This document shows positions 25,343 to 33,463 of a stretch of 64,000 nt of DNA, one piece after another. The notes beneath the pieces are model-generated. The model was not told the origin of the DNA, searched no databases, and worked only from the letters and a program-made list of their open reading frames with translations. The translations under genes were made by a program, and so were the position numbers. Each line of letters opens with the position of its first letter. The stretch's first letter is position 1. The stretch is from Mucilaginibacter rivuli (GTDB lineage Bacteria; Bacteroidota; Bacteroidia; Sphingobacteriales; Sphingobacteriaceae): the NCBI RefSeq assembly GCF_019391655.1, contig NZ_JAHXPQ010000001.1, positions 682,001 through 746,000 on the forward strand. The letters are read 5' to 3'.

Positions 25343-25620
25343 GGTGGTGGGTAAAAGTGGGTATTTGTCGGTATATTTTCGAAACCAACTCCTCACCTGG
25401 TAAACTCAATCAACCAATCAATAAATTACAAGGGTGGTAAAATTAGGTATATTCTCAATACCAACCACTCACTTAATAAACTCAATCAACCAATCAACCA
25501 AATTACAGGGGTGGTATTTGTCGGTGTTTCAAAAAACCAACCACTCACCCAATAAACTCAATCAACCAATCAACCAAACTACAAGGGTGGTAAAAGTGGG
25601 TATATTTTCAAATAACAAAT
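25341..25620 (+). repeat. tandem array of about 3.5 units, 76-90 nt each
   Basis: Units beginning (A/G)GGGTGGT start near 25341, 25431, 25508 and 25584. Each runs through a GGTATATTTTC-type segment, ACCAACCACTCACC, AATAAACTCAATCAACCAATC and AAATTACA. The last two periods are 77 and 76 nt; the first unit is about 13 nt longer. Units differ at scattered positions and no spacers are present. A single reverse copy lies at 12943-13034. Confidence 0.8.
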
Positions 25621-25656
25621 GGCAATAGCAACCGCATAAACAGCGGTGCTATCGCC
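25621..25656. repeat. hairpin after the tandem array
   Basis: GGCAATAGCAACCGC (25621-25635) pairs with 25643-25656 with one mismatch and one bulge around a short loop. It lies between the array and the convergent cytochrome gene; there is no T-tract. Confidence 0.5.
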
Positions 25657-25699
25657 AATACAAATATACGCAATTTAGCGCGTAAATACCGTAATTTGC

Positions 25700-26686
25700 C
25701 TATTCGGCTTCGGCGCGTTTATCAAACTTTACTACCTGGTTCTTTACCGGCTTAATGGTTTTCAGGTAAGTGTAAATTGCCTCCAGGTCGCTCACTTTCA
25801 TACCGGCATACATGGTCCATGGCATTACTGTTTGAAACTCGCCGGGTGCTACTGCCTGGGGTTTATAATCTTTAGCTTTATATTTTTTAAAAGCCTGAAC
25901 GAACTGCTCTTTTGTCCATTGGCCAATTCCGTCGGTTTTATCAGGTGTAATATTGGCGGTGCGTACCGTTATGCCTGGTAGTTTAAATTCCATACCACCG
26001 GCAAGGTCCATTCCCGGTAAAGGCGTGCCTTTATCATTTTGTGTATGGCACTCGCGGCAAGCCGCGTTTTGCACCAGGTACTCACCATATTTTACCGTAT
26101 CGCTTTCGGCGGGGCGTTTGCCAAAAGTGGCTTTCGCCGGCATGGTATTTACGATGAAGTTTAGCGGGAAATCCAACTTGCGCTTTTCATACGATTTTTC
26201 CTGTGGTGCAAGGCTGCGGATATAGGCTATAATATCGTAAGCATCTTCGCGGTCCATCTTACTGTAATACGGCCAGGGCATCAGCGGGAATATGGCCGAA
26301 CCATCTTTTTTAACCCCGCAGGTAAAGGCCCGCAATATTTCGCCATCGGTCCAGTTCTTCAGGTTGCCGGGGGTAATGTTTGATGAGTAAACCTTTCCCG
26401 GGAAACCGGCAGACGCGTCAAATAATTCGCCGCCCCCGCCCTGCTGCGTGGTGTCAATGGGTGCCGCAAATATCGTCCAGTCGCGGGTACTGTGGCAGTC
26501 AATACATACATTTACGTGCATGGCCAGGTATTTACCATGTGCCACCCGCGCAGGTGTAATGTCAACTTTTAATTCTTCGGGCTTTCCAACATTGGGTAAC
26601 GCCCAGCTTACATAGGCCATTGCTACTACAATCAGCAACAGCACGGTCACAACCACATAGGGCATGATCTTTTTTACTTTTTTCAT
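25700..26686 (-). CDS. membrane-anchored diheme cytochrome c
   Basis: A 328-residue protein with an N-terminal membrane anchor (VVVTVLLLIVVAMAYVSWAL, about 11-30) and two class I cytochrome c domains, each with one heme site: CIDCH (C61, C64, H65) and CRECH (C210, C213, H214). Candidate axial Met lies in FPLMPWPYY, and VMPWTMYAGM in the second domain. This layout resembles cytochrome subunits of periplasmic alcohol, sugar or aldehyde dehydrogenases. It is convergent with the pectin cluster and may accept electrons from the PQQ-type dehydrogenase at 21433 (inference), or work in general respiration. Confidence 0.88.
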   Translation of the reverse strand: MKKVKKIMPYVVVTVLLLIVVAMAYVSWALPNVGKPEELKVDITPARVAHGKYLAMHVNVCIDCHSTRDWTIFAAPIDTTQQGGGGELFDASAGFPGKVYSSNITPGNLKNWTDGEILRAFTCGVKKDGSAIFPLMPWPYYSKMDREDAYDIIAYIRSLAPQEKSYEKRKLDFPLNFIVNTMPAKATFGKRPAESDTVKYGEYLVQNAACRECHTQNDKGTPLPGMDLAGGMEFKLPGITVRTANITPDKTDGIGQWTKEQFVQAFKKYKAKDYKPQAVAPGEFQTVMPWTMYAGMKVSDLEAIYTYLKTIKPVKNQVVKFDKRAEAE

Positions 26687-26826
26687 TGTGTGATAAGGGT
26701 TGGTTAAAATGCTATCAATTAAGGCTTTATGGTAAATATAAAAATATTCTTACTTGAATACCGCATACCTAAGCCTTAACCTTACGCTTTACTAATAAGC
26801 ATCAGACGAACATTTTACCCAAAAAG

Positions 26827-27651
26827 TTACGACCAATAAACAATTTTGAAGAACAGCGCCATGCGGTAGTATTGTATGAAACTAAAATAAGTGGCGCCAA
26901 TTCCAAGAGCCACTAAAACGGCGACGAAAGTATGTGGCTTGTAAAATCGCCGTATGGCAATAGCTACGTAAGTTGCAATGATAATAGCCGTGAGCAGGCT
27001 AACGAGCGAATCAAAATCTTCCGAGTAGGATACCTTTGTGATGAGATAGAACGGAACAGTAATGAGCCAGAACGACACCAGGTTCCATAACAATACAAAC
27101 GAAATAAAATGCGCCGCGAAGGAAAGGTGGGTAGTAAAATATTTCTGTTTCCAAAAAAACAAAAGGTAAAATATAAAGCCGTAAAACGGTATGAACAGAA
27201 AAATAAACTCTTTGGATTCGGTGGTGATCTTTTCGTTAAACAGGTGCTTGTATTCGTTCGTTGTAGTTTTACTTTCAGCCAGTTTCTCCTTAATAATTTG
27301 CCGGGTATTATAATTGGTAAATGGCCGGTAACTAATGTAATTATCCAGGCTTAGGCTATACAGGTTATGCCCCATGATCAAAAAGAAGAATAACAGGTTT
27401 ATTATCAAAAAGAATTGTACGGGCCGCATACTGCGGATACGCCGGCCTTCGGCATAGTCAAGGCTTAACTGCCCGGGCTTTGTTATAAGCGTTTTGAGGG
27501 TGTAAAAAAACTTGCTGTCAAAATGGATAAAGCCCTCAAAGGTTTCCTCTACAAAGTGCTTTAACGACAGTTGGCCGGGATGAAATTTTTTCTCGCCGCA
27601 ATTAGGGCAAAAATTTTCCTGGTGGGTATTACCGCAGCTTTTACAATTCAT
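26827..27651 (-). CDS. DUF3667 zinc-ribbon membrane protein
   Basis: A 274-residue protein typical of the Bacteroidota DUF3667 family. It opens with a zinc ribbon CKSCGN...CPNCGEK (C3, C6, C15, C18), then the conserved segment FHPGQLSLKHF / HFDSKFFYTLKTL / ITKPGQLSLDYAEGRR, then about four or five membrane spans starting near residue 90 (PVQFFLIINLLFFFLI). Function is unknown. It is divergent from the ECF sigma gene with a 157-nt spacer in which I see no consensus -7 box for either side. Confidence 0.88.
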   Translation of the reverse strand: MNCKSCGNTHQENFCPNCGEKKFHPGQLSLKHFVEETFEGFIHFDSKFFYTLKTLITKPGQLSLDYAEGRRIRSMRPVQFFLIINLLFFFLIMGHNLYSLSLDNYISYRPFTNYNTRQIIKEKLAESKTTTNEYKHLFNEKITTESKEFIFLFIPFYGFIFYLLFFWKQKYFTTHLSFAAHFISFVLLWNLVSFWLITVPFYLITKVSYSEDFDSLVSLLTAIIIATYVAIAIRRFYKPHTFVAVLVALGIGATYFSFIQYYRMALFFKIVYWS

Positions 27652-27808
27652 TTGGTCAGGTTGATTTGTAAAGGCAATATACTGAATTTCTTTTTAACGG
27701 GTGTTATTCCCCCATCCCCAAAAAAATTCTTAAATTTCCTGTAACCATTTTAAAAAGTGCAGGTTTCCAATCACAGATAACAACTTAAGCACATCACAAT
27801 AACAAAAA

Positions 27809-28354
27809 ATGCTGACCGACAATGCAATTATGCTGAAAGTGAAAGAGGGCGACCTGGACCGCATGGGGCTGCTTTTTGAGCGCTACCATCGCCAGCTGTA
27901 TGGTTTCCTGTTCCACATGACGTATAAGAAGGAACTGGCAGAAGATATGGTACAGCATACCTTTTATAAAATGCTCAAGTACCGCAACAGCTTTACCGGC
28001 ACTGGCGAGTTTGTACACTGGATGTATACCGTGGCCCGTAACGTGTTAAAGGATGAGTATAAAAAAATGAAACGTGCCCAGTTGCATGATGATGTTGACA
28101 ACATATCCGACATATTACCAGGCGGTGTGCACACCGGCGATATGTACGACAAAAAAGAAGCTGCCCGTGGTTTACACAAAGCCATGGAAAAGCTGAGCGA
28201 CGAGCAGCGCGAAATACTGACGATGAGCCGTTTCCAGGAATTGAAACACCAGGAAATTGCTGAAATATTGAACATGACCGAAGGCGCCGTTAAAGTACGT
28301 GTGCACCGGGCCATGCAGGAGTTAAAGAGTATTTACACAAAAATGGAAAGCTAA
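27809..28354 (+). CDS. ECF-type RNA polymerase sigma factor
   Basis: A 181-residue sigma-70 family ECF factor with region 2 at about 20-88 (LFERYHRQLYGFLFHMT, DMVQHTFYKML) and region 4 at about 125-175 (LSDEQREILTMSRFQELKHQ, EGAVKVRVHRAM). It would direct RNA polymerase to a small regulon when freed from its anti-sigma factor, encoded 11 nt downstream. The following genes (anti-sigma, two DUF4097-like proteins, outer-membrane protein) are the natural targets. No FecR-type anti-sigma is present, so this is not a standard SusCD-linked sigma/anti-sigma pair. Confidence 0.93.
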   Translation: MLTDNAIMLKVKEGDLDRMGLLFERYHRQLYGFLFHMTYKKELAEDMVQHTFYKMLKYRNSFTGTGEFVHWMYTVARNVLKDEYKKMKRAQLHDDVDNISDILPGGVHTGDMYDKKEAARGLHKAMEKLSDEQREILTMSRFQELKHQEIAEILNMTEGAVKVRVHRAMQELKSIYTKMES

Positions 28355-28365
28355 ACAGTACGAAG

Positions 28366-29178
28366 ATGAAGTGTGAGCAATACCAGGATCTGTTTACAGA
28401 TTATATAAACAAACAATTACCCGCTGCCGATAAAGCAGCGTTTGAGCAGCATATAGCGGCCTGCCCGGCCTGCGCCAAAGAGTTAAAGGCTTTTCAGCAG
28501 GTTTGGGATGTGCTGGGCGAGGTAACTATCCCCGAGCCATCTGCCGACATGCCGATGAGGTTTAACGCCATGCTGGCCAACTACAAGGCATCGGTAACCG
28601 AAGAGGTAAGCGTTTGGGATAAACTGAAAGGCCAATGGCAGCAATTATGGCAATGGCAGCCGCGCTGGCCAATGGCATATAACCTTGCCATATTGGTAGT
28701 TGGCTTATCGGCAGGGTTTTGGTTTTTGAACGGTAACAAGAATGCCGACAGCGAAAAAATGAAAACCTTAGCCGCCGAGGTGCACGAGTTAAAACAAAGC
28801 GTAATGCTTTCGCTGTTGGAAAATCCATCCGCCTCCGAACGTATCCGTGGGGTAAGCTATACCAGCGAGATCAAACATGCTGATAAAGAGGTAATAGACG
28901 CGCTGTTCGCCACGCTAAACAACGACCCGAACGTAAATGTGCGCCTGAGCACGCTGGATGCTTTGGCAGGATTAGCCAATCACCCCGAAGTAAGGCAGGG
29001 CCTGGTGCAATCCATCAGTCAGCAGGATTCTCCGCTGCTGCAATCCGCCATTGCCGATGTAATGCTCAAACTACAGGAGAAAAGTTCGGTAGGTTCATTC
29101 AGGGAATTATTGAAGCAGAAGAACCTGGATAAGGGCGTAAAACAAAAGATCAGTAAAACCATCAGCAAGTTAATTTAA
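28366..29178 (+). CDS. zinc-finger anti-sigma factor with HEAT-like C-terminus
   Basis: A 270-residue membrane protein. Residues 1-45 form a zf-HC2 anti-sigma zinc finger with C3, H29, C33 and C36 (QHIAACPACAKEL). One membrane span follows near 105-125 (LAILVVGLSAGFWFL), then a coiled stretch, then HEAT-like repeats at about 155-270 (LSTLDALAGLANHPEV, VRQGLVQSISQQ). It probably holds the ECF sigma factor at the membrane and releases it on an envelope signal sensed through the periplasmic HEAT part (inference). It overlaps no gene and lies 11-12 nt from both neighbours, so the four genes 27809-30890 form one operon. Confidence 0.85.
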   Translation: MKCEQYQDLFTDYINKQLPAADKAAFEQHIAACPACAKELKAFQQVWDVLGEVTIPEPSADMPMRFNAMLANYKASVTEEVSVWDKLKGQWQQLWQWQPRWPMAYNLAILVVGLSAGFWFLNGNKNADSEKMKTLAAEVHELKQSVMLSLLENPSASERIRGVSYTSEIKHADKEVIDALFATLNNDPNVNVRLSTLDALAGLANHPEVRQGLVQSISQQDSPLLQSAIADVMLKLQEKSSVGSFRELLKQKNLDKGVKQKISKTISKLI

Positions 29179-29190
29179 ACACATAAAGAT

Positions 29191-30063
29191 ATGAACACAC
29201 ACAAACTATTGATCCCGCTTGTAGTGGGATGCGGGCTGTGCCTTGCCCAAATTACCGCCACAGCGCAGGAGTTTAAAACACACATCAGCAAGCAATTTAC
29301 CTTGCAGCAAACTGCATCCGCCAGCGTATTGGCCATATATAATGTATTTGGTTCGATAAGGGTAGAGGGTTACAACGGCAACGAGGTCATCATCGAAATT
29401 GATGAAACCATCAAAAGCGATAACGAGGGCGACCTGGCCGCCGGCAAGCGCGATTTTAAAATGGGTTTCAGCCAAAGCAAGGATAGCGTGATAGCATATG
29501 TAGCCGCCCCTTATGATAGCCGCCCGCACATCAACTGGAGAAATAACGAAGATAACAGGCACATCAATTACACCGTTAAGCTTGATTATGTGGTAAAAGT
29601 GCCCAACAACATTAACCTGCGCGTATCAACTATTAATAACGGTACCATTGATGTGAAGGATGTATACGGCAAATTAAAAGTAAACAACATTAATGGCGGC
29701 ATAACCATTGCCAACGCCAAGGGTGTTAGCGATATTCATACCGTAAACGGCCCGGTAACGGTAAATTACCTGGCTATCCCAACTGATACCTGTAAGTACT
29801 ATACCATAAACGGTAAAATGGAAATTACCTTTCCCAAAAATCTCTCGGCCGATATGCAATTCAAAAGCATGAACGGTAAATTCTATACCGATTTTGACGA
29901 GGTGGAAGCGTTGCCTACACAAGTAACAAAAACACAGGATAAAAAAGCTAACGGTACAACATATAAACTTAACAAAAACACCCAGGTACGTGTAGGGGCG
30001 GGTGGCAAACTCTTTAAATTTGAAACCCTTAACGGGAACATATACATCAAAAAACAATCTTAA
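29191..30063 (+). CDS. secreted DUF4097-like beta-helix protein, paralogue 1
   Basis: A 290-residue exported protein with signal peptide to about residue 25 (CGLCLAQITATAQ). The rest is a repeating beta pattern, with turns such as INNGTIDVKDVYG, VNNINGGITIANAKG and VNGPVTVNY, as in DUF4097/putative adhesin proteins that form a right-handed or single-stranded beta-helix. Function is unknown; the family is often found beside sigma/anti-sigma genes in Bacteroidota. The next gene is a paralogue in the same order, ending with the same NGxIYIKK motif. Confidence 0.8.
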   Translation: MNTHKLLIPLVVGCGLCLAQITATAQEFKTHISKQFTLQQTASASVLAIYNVFGSIRVEGYNGNEVIIEIDETIKSDNEGDLAAGKRDFKMGFSQSKDSVIAYVAAPYDSRPHINWRNNEDNRHINYTVKLDYVVKVPNNINLRVSTINNGTIDVKDVYGKLKVNNINGGITIANAKGVSDIHTVNGPVTVNYLAIPTDTCKYYTINGKMEITFPKNLSADMQFKSMNGKFYTDFDEVEALPTQVTKTQDKKANGTTYKLNKNTQVRVGAGGKLFKFETLNGNIYIKKQS

Positions 30064-30074
30064 TTAATAGAACA

Positions 30075-30890
30075 ATGAAAACGATAAAATTTACAGCCAT
30101 ATTAATGATAGCCATGGTGTTATCAGTAAAACTAATGGCGCAGGAGCAGTTGGTGGTACCGTTGAGCGATCCGGGTAAACCTTATAAATTAAATATCGAC
30201 CTGGTAAGCGGTACCATAAACATTACCGGTTATGATGGTAAGGATATTATAGTTGAAGTAGGTGGCGATAAACGTAAAAATGATGACCGTGACAGGGGCG
30301 ACCACAATGGAATGCACCGTATAACCGGCGGCGATAACCTGGACGTTACCGCCAAAGAAAAAAACAATACAGTAAGCATAAATTCGGGCAGCCCGATGAA
30401 GGCCGTTGTGTTGAATATAAAAGTTCCGCAAAGCAACGCCCATATGAAACTTGCTACCATAAACAACGGCCATATATCTGTAAATAATGTAAACGGCGAT
30501 TTTGAAGTAAGCAATATAAACGGTGCCATCAACATGGAAAACGTTACTGGTTCGGTGGTAGCCAATACCGTTAATGGCGGGATAAAGGTGTTCTTCAAAT
30601 CAGTTGATCCTAAAGCAGCAATGGCATTCTCTACCCTTAACGGGAACATTAACGTAACTTTTCCGGCCAATTTAAAGGCTAATTTTAAATTGAAATCAGA
30701 CAGGGAAAACATCTATACCGACTTTGATATGGTAACCGATAAATCGGCACCTAAAGTAACTAAAACAGTTAAAGATGGTATGTACCGCCTAACTATGGAC
30801 GAATGGGTTTACGGTAAAATTGACGGCGGAGGCCCCGAGATCATGATGAAAACCATGAACGGCAGCATCTACATCAAAAAAGCAAAATAA
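30075..30890 (+). CDS. secreted DUF4097-like beta-helix protein, paralogue 2
   Basis: A 271-residue exported protein with signal peptide to about residue 22 (MAMVLSVKLMAQ type). It shares the repeat style of its upstream neighbour: GTINITGYDGKDI, INNGHISVNNVNGDF, INGAINMENVTG, VNGGIKVFFK and the end motif MNGSIYIKKAK. It differs in an insert rich in Asp/Arg (about 62-75). The pair likely arose by duplication and diverged. It starts 11 nt after paralogue 1 and is followed by a structured 111-nt spacer before the outer-membrane protein gene. Role unknown. Confidence 0.8.
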   Translation: MKTIKFTAILMIAMVLSVKLMAQEQLVVPLSDPGKPYKLNIDLVSGTINITGYDGKDIIVEVGGDKRKNDDRDRGDHNGMHRITGGDNLDVTAKEKNNTVSINSGSPMKAVVLNIKVPQSNAHMKLATINNGHISVNNVNGDFEVSNINGAINMENVTGSVVANTVNGGIKVFFKSVDPKAAMAFSTLNGNINVTFPANLKANFKLKSDRENIYTDFDMVTDKSAPKVTKTVKDGMYRLTMDEWVYGKIDGGGPEIMMKTMNGSIYIKKAK

Positions 30891-30896
30891 AACTCC

Positions 30897-30974
30897 AACC
30901 ACAGCATACACCTGGGGGCAATGATATAGCATAACGCTATGCCCCCTGTGTATTTCTTCCACCTCCCTGTGGTT
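30897..30974 (+). promoter_or_regulatory. nested stem-loop in the leader of the outer-membrane protein gene
   Basis: Outer stem AACCACAG/CTGTGGTT (30897-30904, 30967-30974) encloses a GC-rich stem ATACAC..GGGGGCA with TGCCCCCTGTGTAT (about 30906-30953), which encloses a small ATAGC/GCTAT hairpin. It fills most of the spacer and may act as terminator, attenuator or stability element. Confidence 0.6.
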
Positions 30975-31001
30975 AATATCTAATAACATCACCTCATCCT
31001 T

Positions 31002-33455
31002 ATGAAAAACAGTATTGTGGTTTTTTTAACCATCTGGGCTTGCTTTGCCCTGTTATCAGCATCCGCGCAAACACAACAGGCAGCCAAAATAACCGGTTAT
31101 GTGTTGGATGAGGCTAAAAAGCCTGTTGATGCGGCTACAGTTATGCTAACAAATGCCAAAGATTCGGCAACATTAAAAACCATGCTTACCGAGCCTGATG
31201 GTAGCTTCGCTTTCGCGGATGTAAAGAATGGCGATTATAGAATGGTCGTCACTTCCGTGGGCTATCGTAATTTTAAGGGTACGACATTTAACTTTAGTCA
31301 ACAAGTGGTTAAGCTACCTTCTATTACCCTATCGGCGACAAGCAAGGCATTAAAACAAGTTGAGATTGCCGGGCAAAAGAATTTTGTAGAGCAAAAGATA
31401 GACCGCACGGTAGTAAACGTTAACGCCCTCATCAGCAATACAGGCTCAACAGCGCTGGAAGTTTTAGAAAAAACACCCGGTGTTACTGTTGATGATAACG
31501 GCAATATCTCCTTCAAAGGTAAATCCGGCGTAATGGTGATGATAGATGATAAACCCACTTACCTGGAAGGCGAAAATCTGGCCAATTACCTTAAATCGCT
31601 CCCGGCGTCAATGCTCGATCAGATCGAGTTGATGACTAACCCACCTGCAAAATACGATGCATCGGGCAATGCGGGCGTTATCAACATTAAAACAAAAAAA
31701 TCAAAAACCAAGGGCTTTAATGGTAGCGCTGCCATTAGCGTTGGCAGAGCCGCGTACTGGCGCACGCTGGAAAGTATTAACCTGAACTACCATGTAAACC
31801 AGGTTAACTTTTTTGCCAATCTGGGTTACGGTATCCAGAATAACTACCGCCGTTTGGATGTGGGGCGCACGTATTTTGACCCGGCAGGCGCCATGGCCTC
31901 AAGTTACACCGAGTTGGCTTACTTTCACCCGGTAAGCTATAACCATAACCTTAAAACCGGTATGGATTATTACCTGTCGCCAAAAACTACTTTGGGCTTG
32001 GTACTTACCGGTTCATATACGTCGGGCCATAATGTTAACCCGGTGAACAGCATGATAAAAAACAGCATCGGCGATATCGATTCCAACATCGTAGCGGTAA
32101 ACACCACCGAAAACAGGTTTTACAATGGCGGCATCAATTTAAATTACAGTCACCAGTTTGAAACGAAGGGGCAGGCCATTACTTTCGATATAGATTACCT
32201 CAAATATAATTCCCGCCGCGATCAGTCATTTTTAAACAGTGCCTATAACGGTGCAGGTACCTTAGGCAGTTCGCAAAACATAACAGATTACCTGCCCACC
32301 GATGTAAATATTTATACAGCTAAAACCGATTATACCCAGCCGTTGCAAGGTAAAGGCAAGATAGAGGCAGGCCTTAAAACCGGTTATGTAAACACCGATA
32401 ATGCCGCCAATTATTTTAATGTAATAAACAATGTAGCTACCGTTGATTATAACATGACCAACCGTTTTTTTTATAAAGAAAACGTTAACGCCGCTTACTT
32501 TAATTTTAGTAAAGAGTATAAAAGGTTTAGCCTGCAAGCCGGCTTGAGGTTAGAAAATACCAACCTGAAAGGCCACCAGTTAGGGAACGCGCAGCGCCCC
32601 GACTCCGCATTCTCCCAAAGCTATACTAACCTTTTCCCAACAGCATATGTGCTGTATAAACTAGATACCGCGGGGACTAATACACTTAAACTGTCTTACG
32701 GCAGGCGGATAGACCGGCCCTATTACCAGGATCTTAACCCATTTTTAACCATTTTAGATAAATACAGCCAGTTTGAGGGAAACCCATTTTTAAGGCCGCA
32801 GTTTTCATCAAACTATTCGCTTGGGTATAGCTACAAAAGCATATTTTCGATAGCCGCCGAGTACGTTCGTATAACCGATTACCAAACGGAATCCGACGTG
32901 CAAAAAGGGAACGTATTTTTAGCCACCAGTGTAAACCTGGGCGAAAGTGTTTATTATGATATCAACACCAACCTTACGCTGAGCCCTTTTAAATGGTGGA
33001 ACTTTAACTTATATCTCCAGTTAACAGCAAACAGGGATAGGGGCCAGATCTATAATTCCTACCTCAATACTCAAAAAATATATTACAACATTAACAACAG
33101 CAACCAATTCAATTTGGCTAATGGCTGGAGTGCCGAGCTGACTTACTATTACCTATCACCAACGGCCAGCGCGCAGTTTACGCACATTTCGCGCCAGCAG
33201 ATAAATGCGGGTATCCAGAAAAAGATATTGAACAATAAAGGCAGCATTAAACTGAGCGGGCGCGATATATTCAGGGGTAATTTTTCGGCGGGTAACATTA
33301 CCAATATCCCCAACGTGGCCGCCACTTACCATAATGATTTCGCTATCCGTTCGGTTACGTTAGGCTTTACCTATAATTTTGGCTCATCAAAAGATAACCC
33401 TAAAAAACGTGATACCGGCGGTGCAGGCGCAGAGGTTGACAGGGTGCGGAATTAA
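31002..33455 (+). CDS. outer-membrane beta-barrel protein, TonB-receptor-like
   Basis: An 817-residue outer-membrane protein: signal peptide to about residue 23, CarboxypepD_reg-like domain at about 27-110 (ITGYVLDEAKKPVDAATVML, GSFAFADVKNGDYRM), a plug-like domain at about 125-230 (LEKTPGVTVDDNGNISFKGK, YDASGNAGVINIKTKK), and a C-terminal barrel of the OMP_b-brl_3 group with alternating aromatic strands. It differs from SusC by length and by lack of a SusD partner. A clear TonB box is not visible. It is the last gene after the ECF/anti-sigma/DUF4097 set and is the likely main output of that sigma factor. Substrate unknown; a basic, Gly-rich tail (DTGGAGAEVDRVRN) ends the protein. Confidence 0.85.
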   Translation: MKNSIVVFLTIWACFALLSASAQTQQAAKITGYVLDEAKKPVDAATVMLTNAKDSATLKTMLTEPDGSFAFADVKNGDYRMVVTSVGYRNFKGTTFNFSQQVVKLPSITLSATSKALKQVEIAGQKNFVEQKIDRTVVNVNALISNTGSTALEVLEKTPGVTVDDNGNISFKGKSGVMVMIDDKPTYLEGENLANYLKSLPASMLDQIELMTNPPAKYDASGNAGVINIKTKKSKTKGFNGSAAISVGRAAYWRTLESINLNYHVNQVNFFANLGYGIQNNYRRLDVGRTYFDPAGAMASSYTELAYFHPVSYNHNLKTGMDYYLSPKTTLGLVLTGSYTSGHNVNPVNSMIKNSIGDIDSNIVAVNTTENRFYNGGINLNYSHQFETKGQAITFDIDYLKYNSRRDQSFLNSAYNGAGTLGSSQNITDYLPTDVNIYTAKTDYTQPLQGKGKIEAGLKTGYVNTDNAANYFNVINNVATVDYNMTNRFFYKENVNAAYFNFSKEYKRFSLQAGLRLENTNLKGHQLGNAQRPDSAFSQSYTNLFPTAYVLYKLDTAGTNTLKLSYGRRIDRPYYQDLNPFLTILDKYSQFEGNPFLRPQFSSNYSLGYSYKSIFSIAAEYVRITDYQTESDVQKGNVFLATSVNLGESVYYDINTNLTLSPFKWWNFNLYLQLTANRDRGQIYNSYLNTQKIYYNINNSNQFNLANGWSAELTYYYLSPTASAQFTHISRQQINAGIQKKILNNKGSIKLSGRDIFRGNFSAGNITNIPNVAATYHNDFAIRSVTLGFTYNFGSSKDNPKKRDTGGAGAEVDRVRN

Positions 33456-33463
33456 TGCCTGCC

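Noticed and set aside
25341..25620. Tandem array as a CRISPR
   Set aside because: Units are contiguous with gradual sequence drift, without unique spacers of even length, and there are no cas genes.
25434..25628. 64-codon open frame across the tandem repeats
   Set aside because: It simply reads through degenerate repeat units; no start signal, no family, and the frame is not kept from unit to unit.
16092..26686. A canonical polysaccharide utilisation locus
   Set aside because: No SusC/SusD pair and no HTCS or FecR-type regulator; the outer-membrane protein at 31002 belongs to the ECF operon and lacks a SusD.
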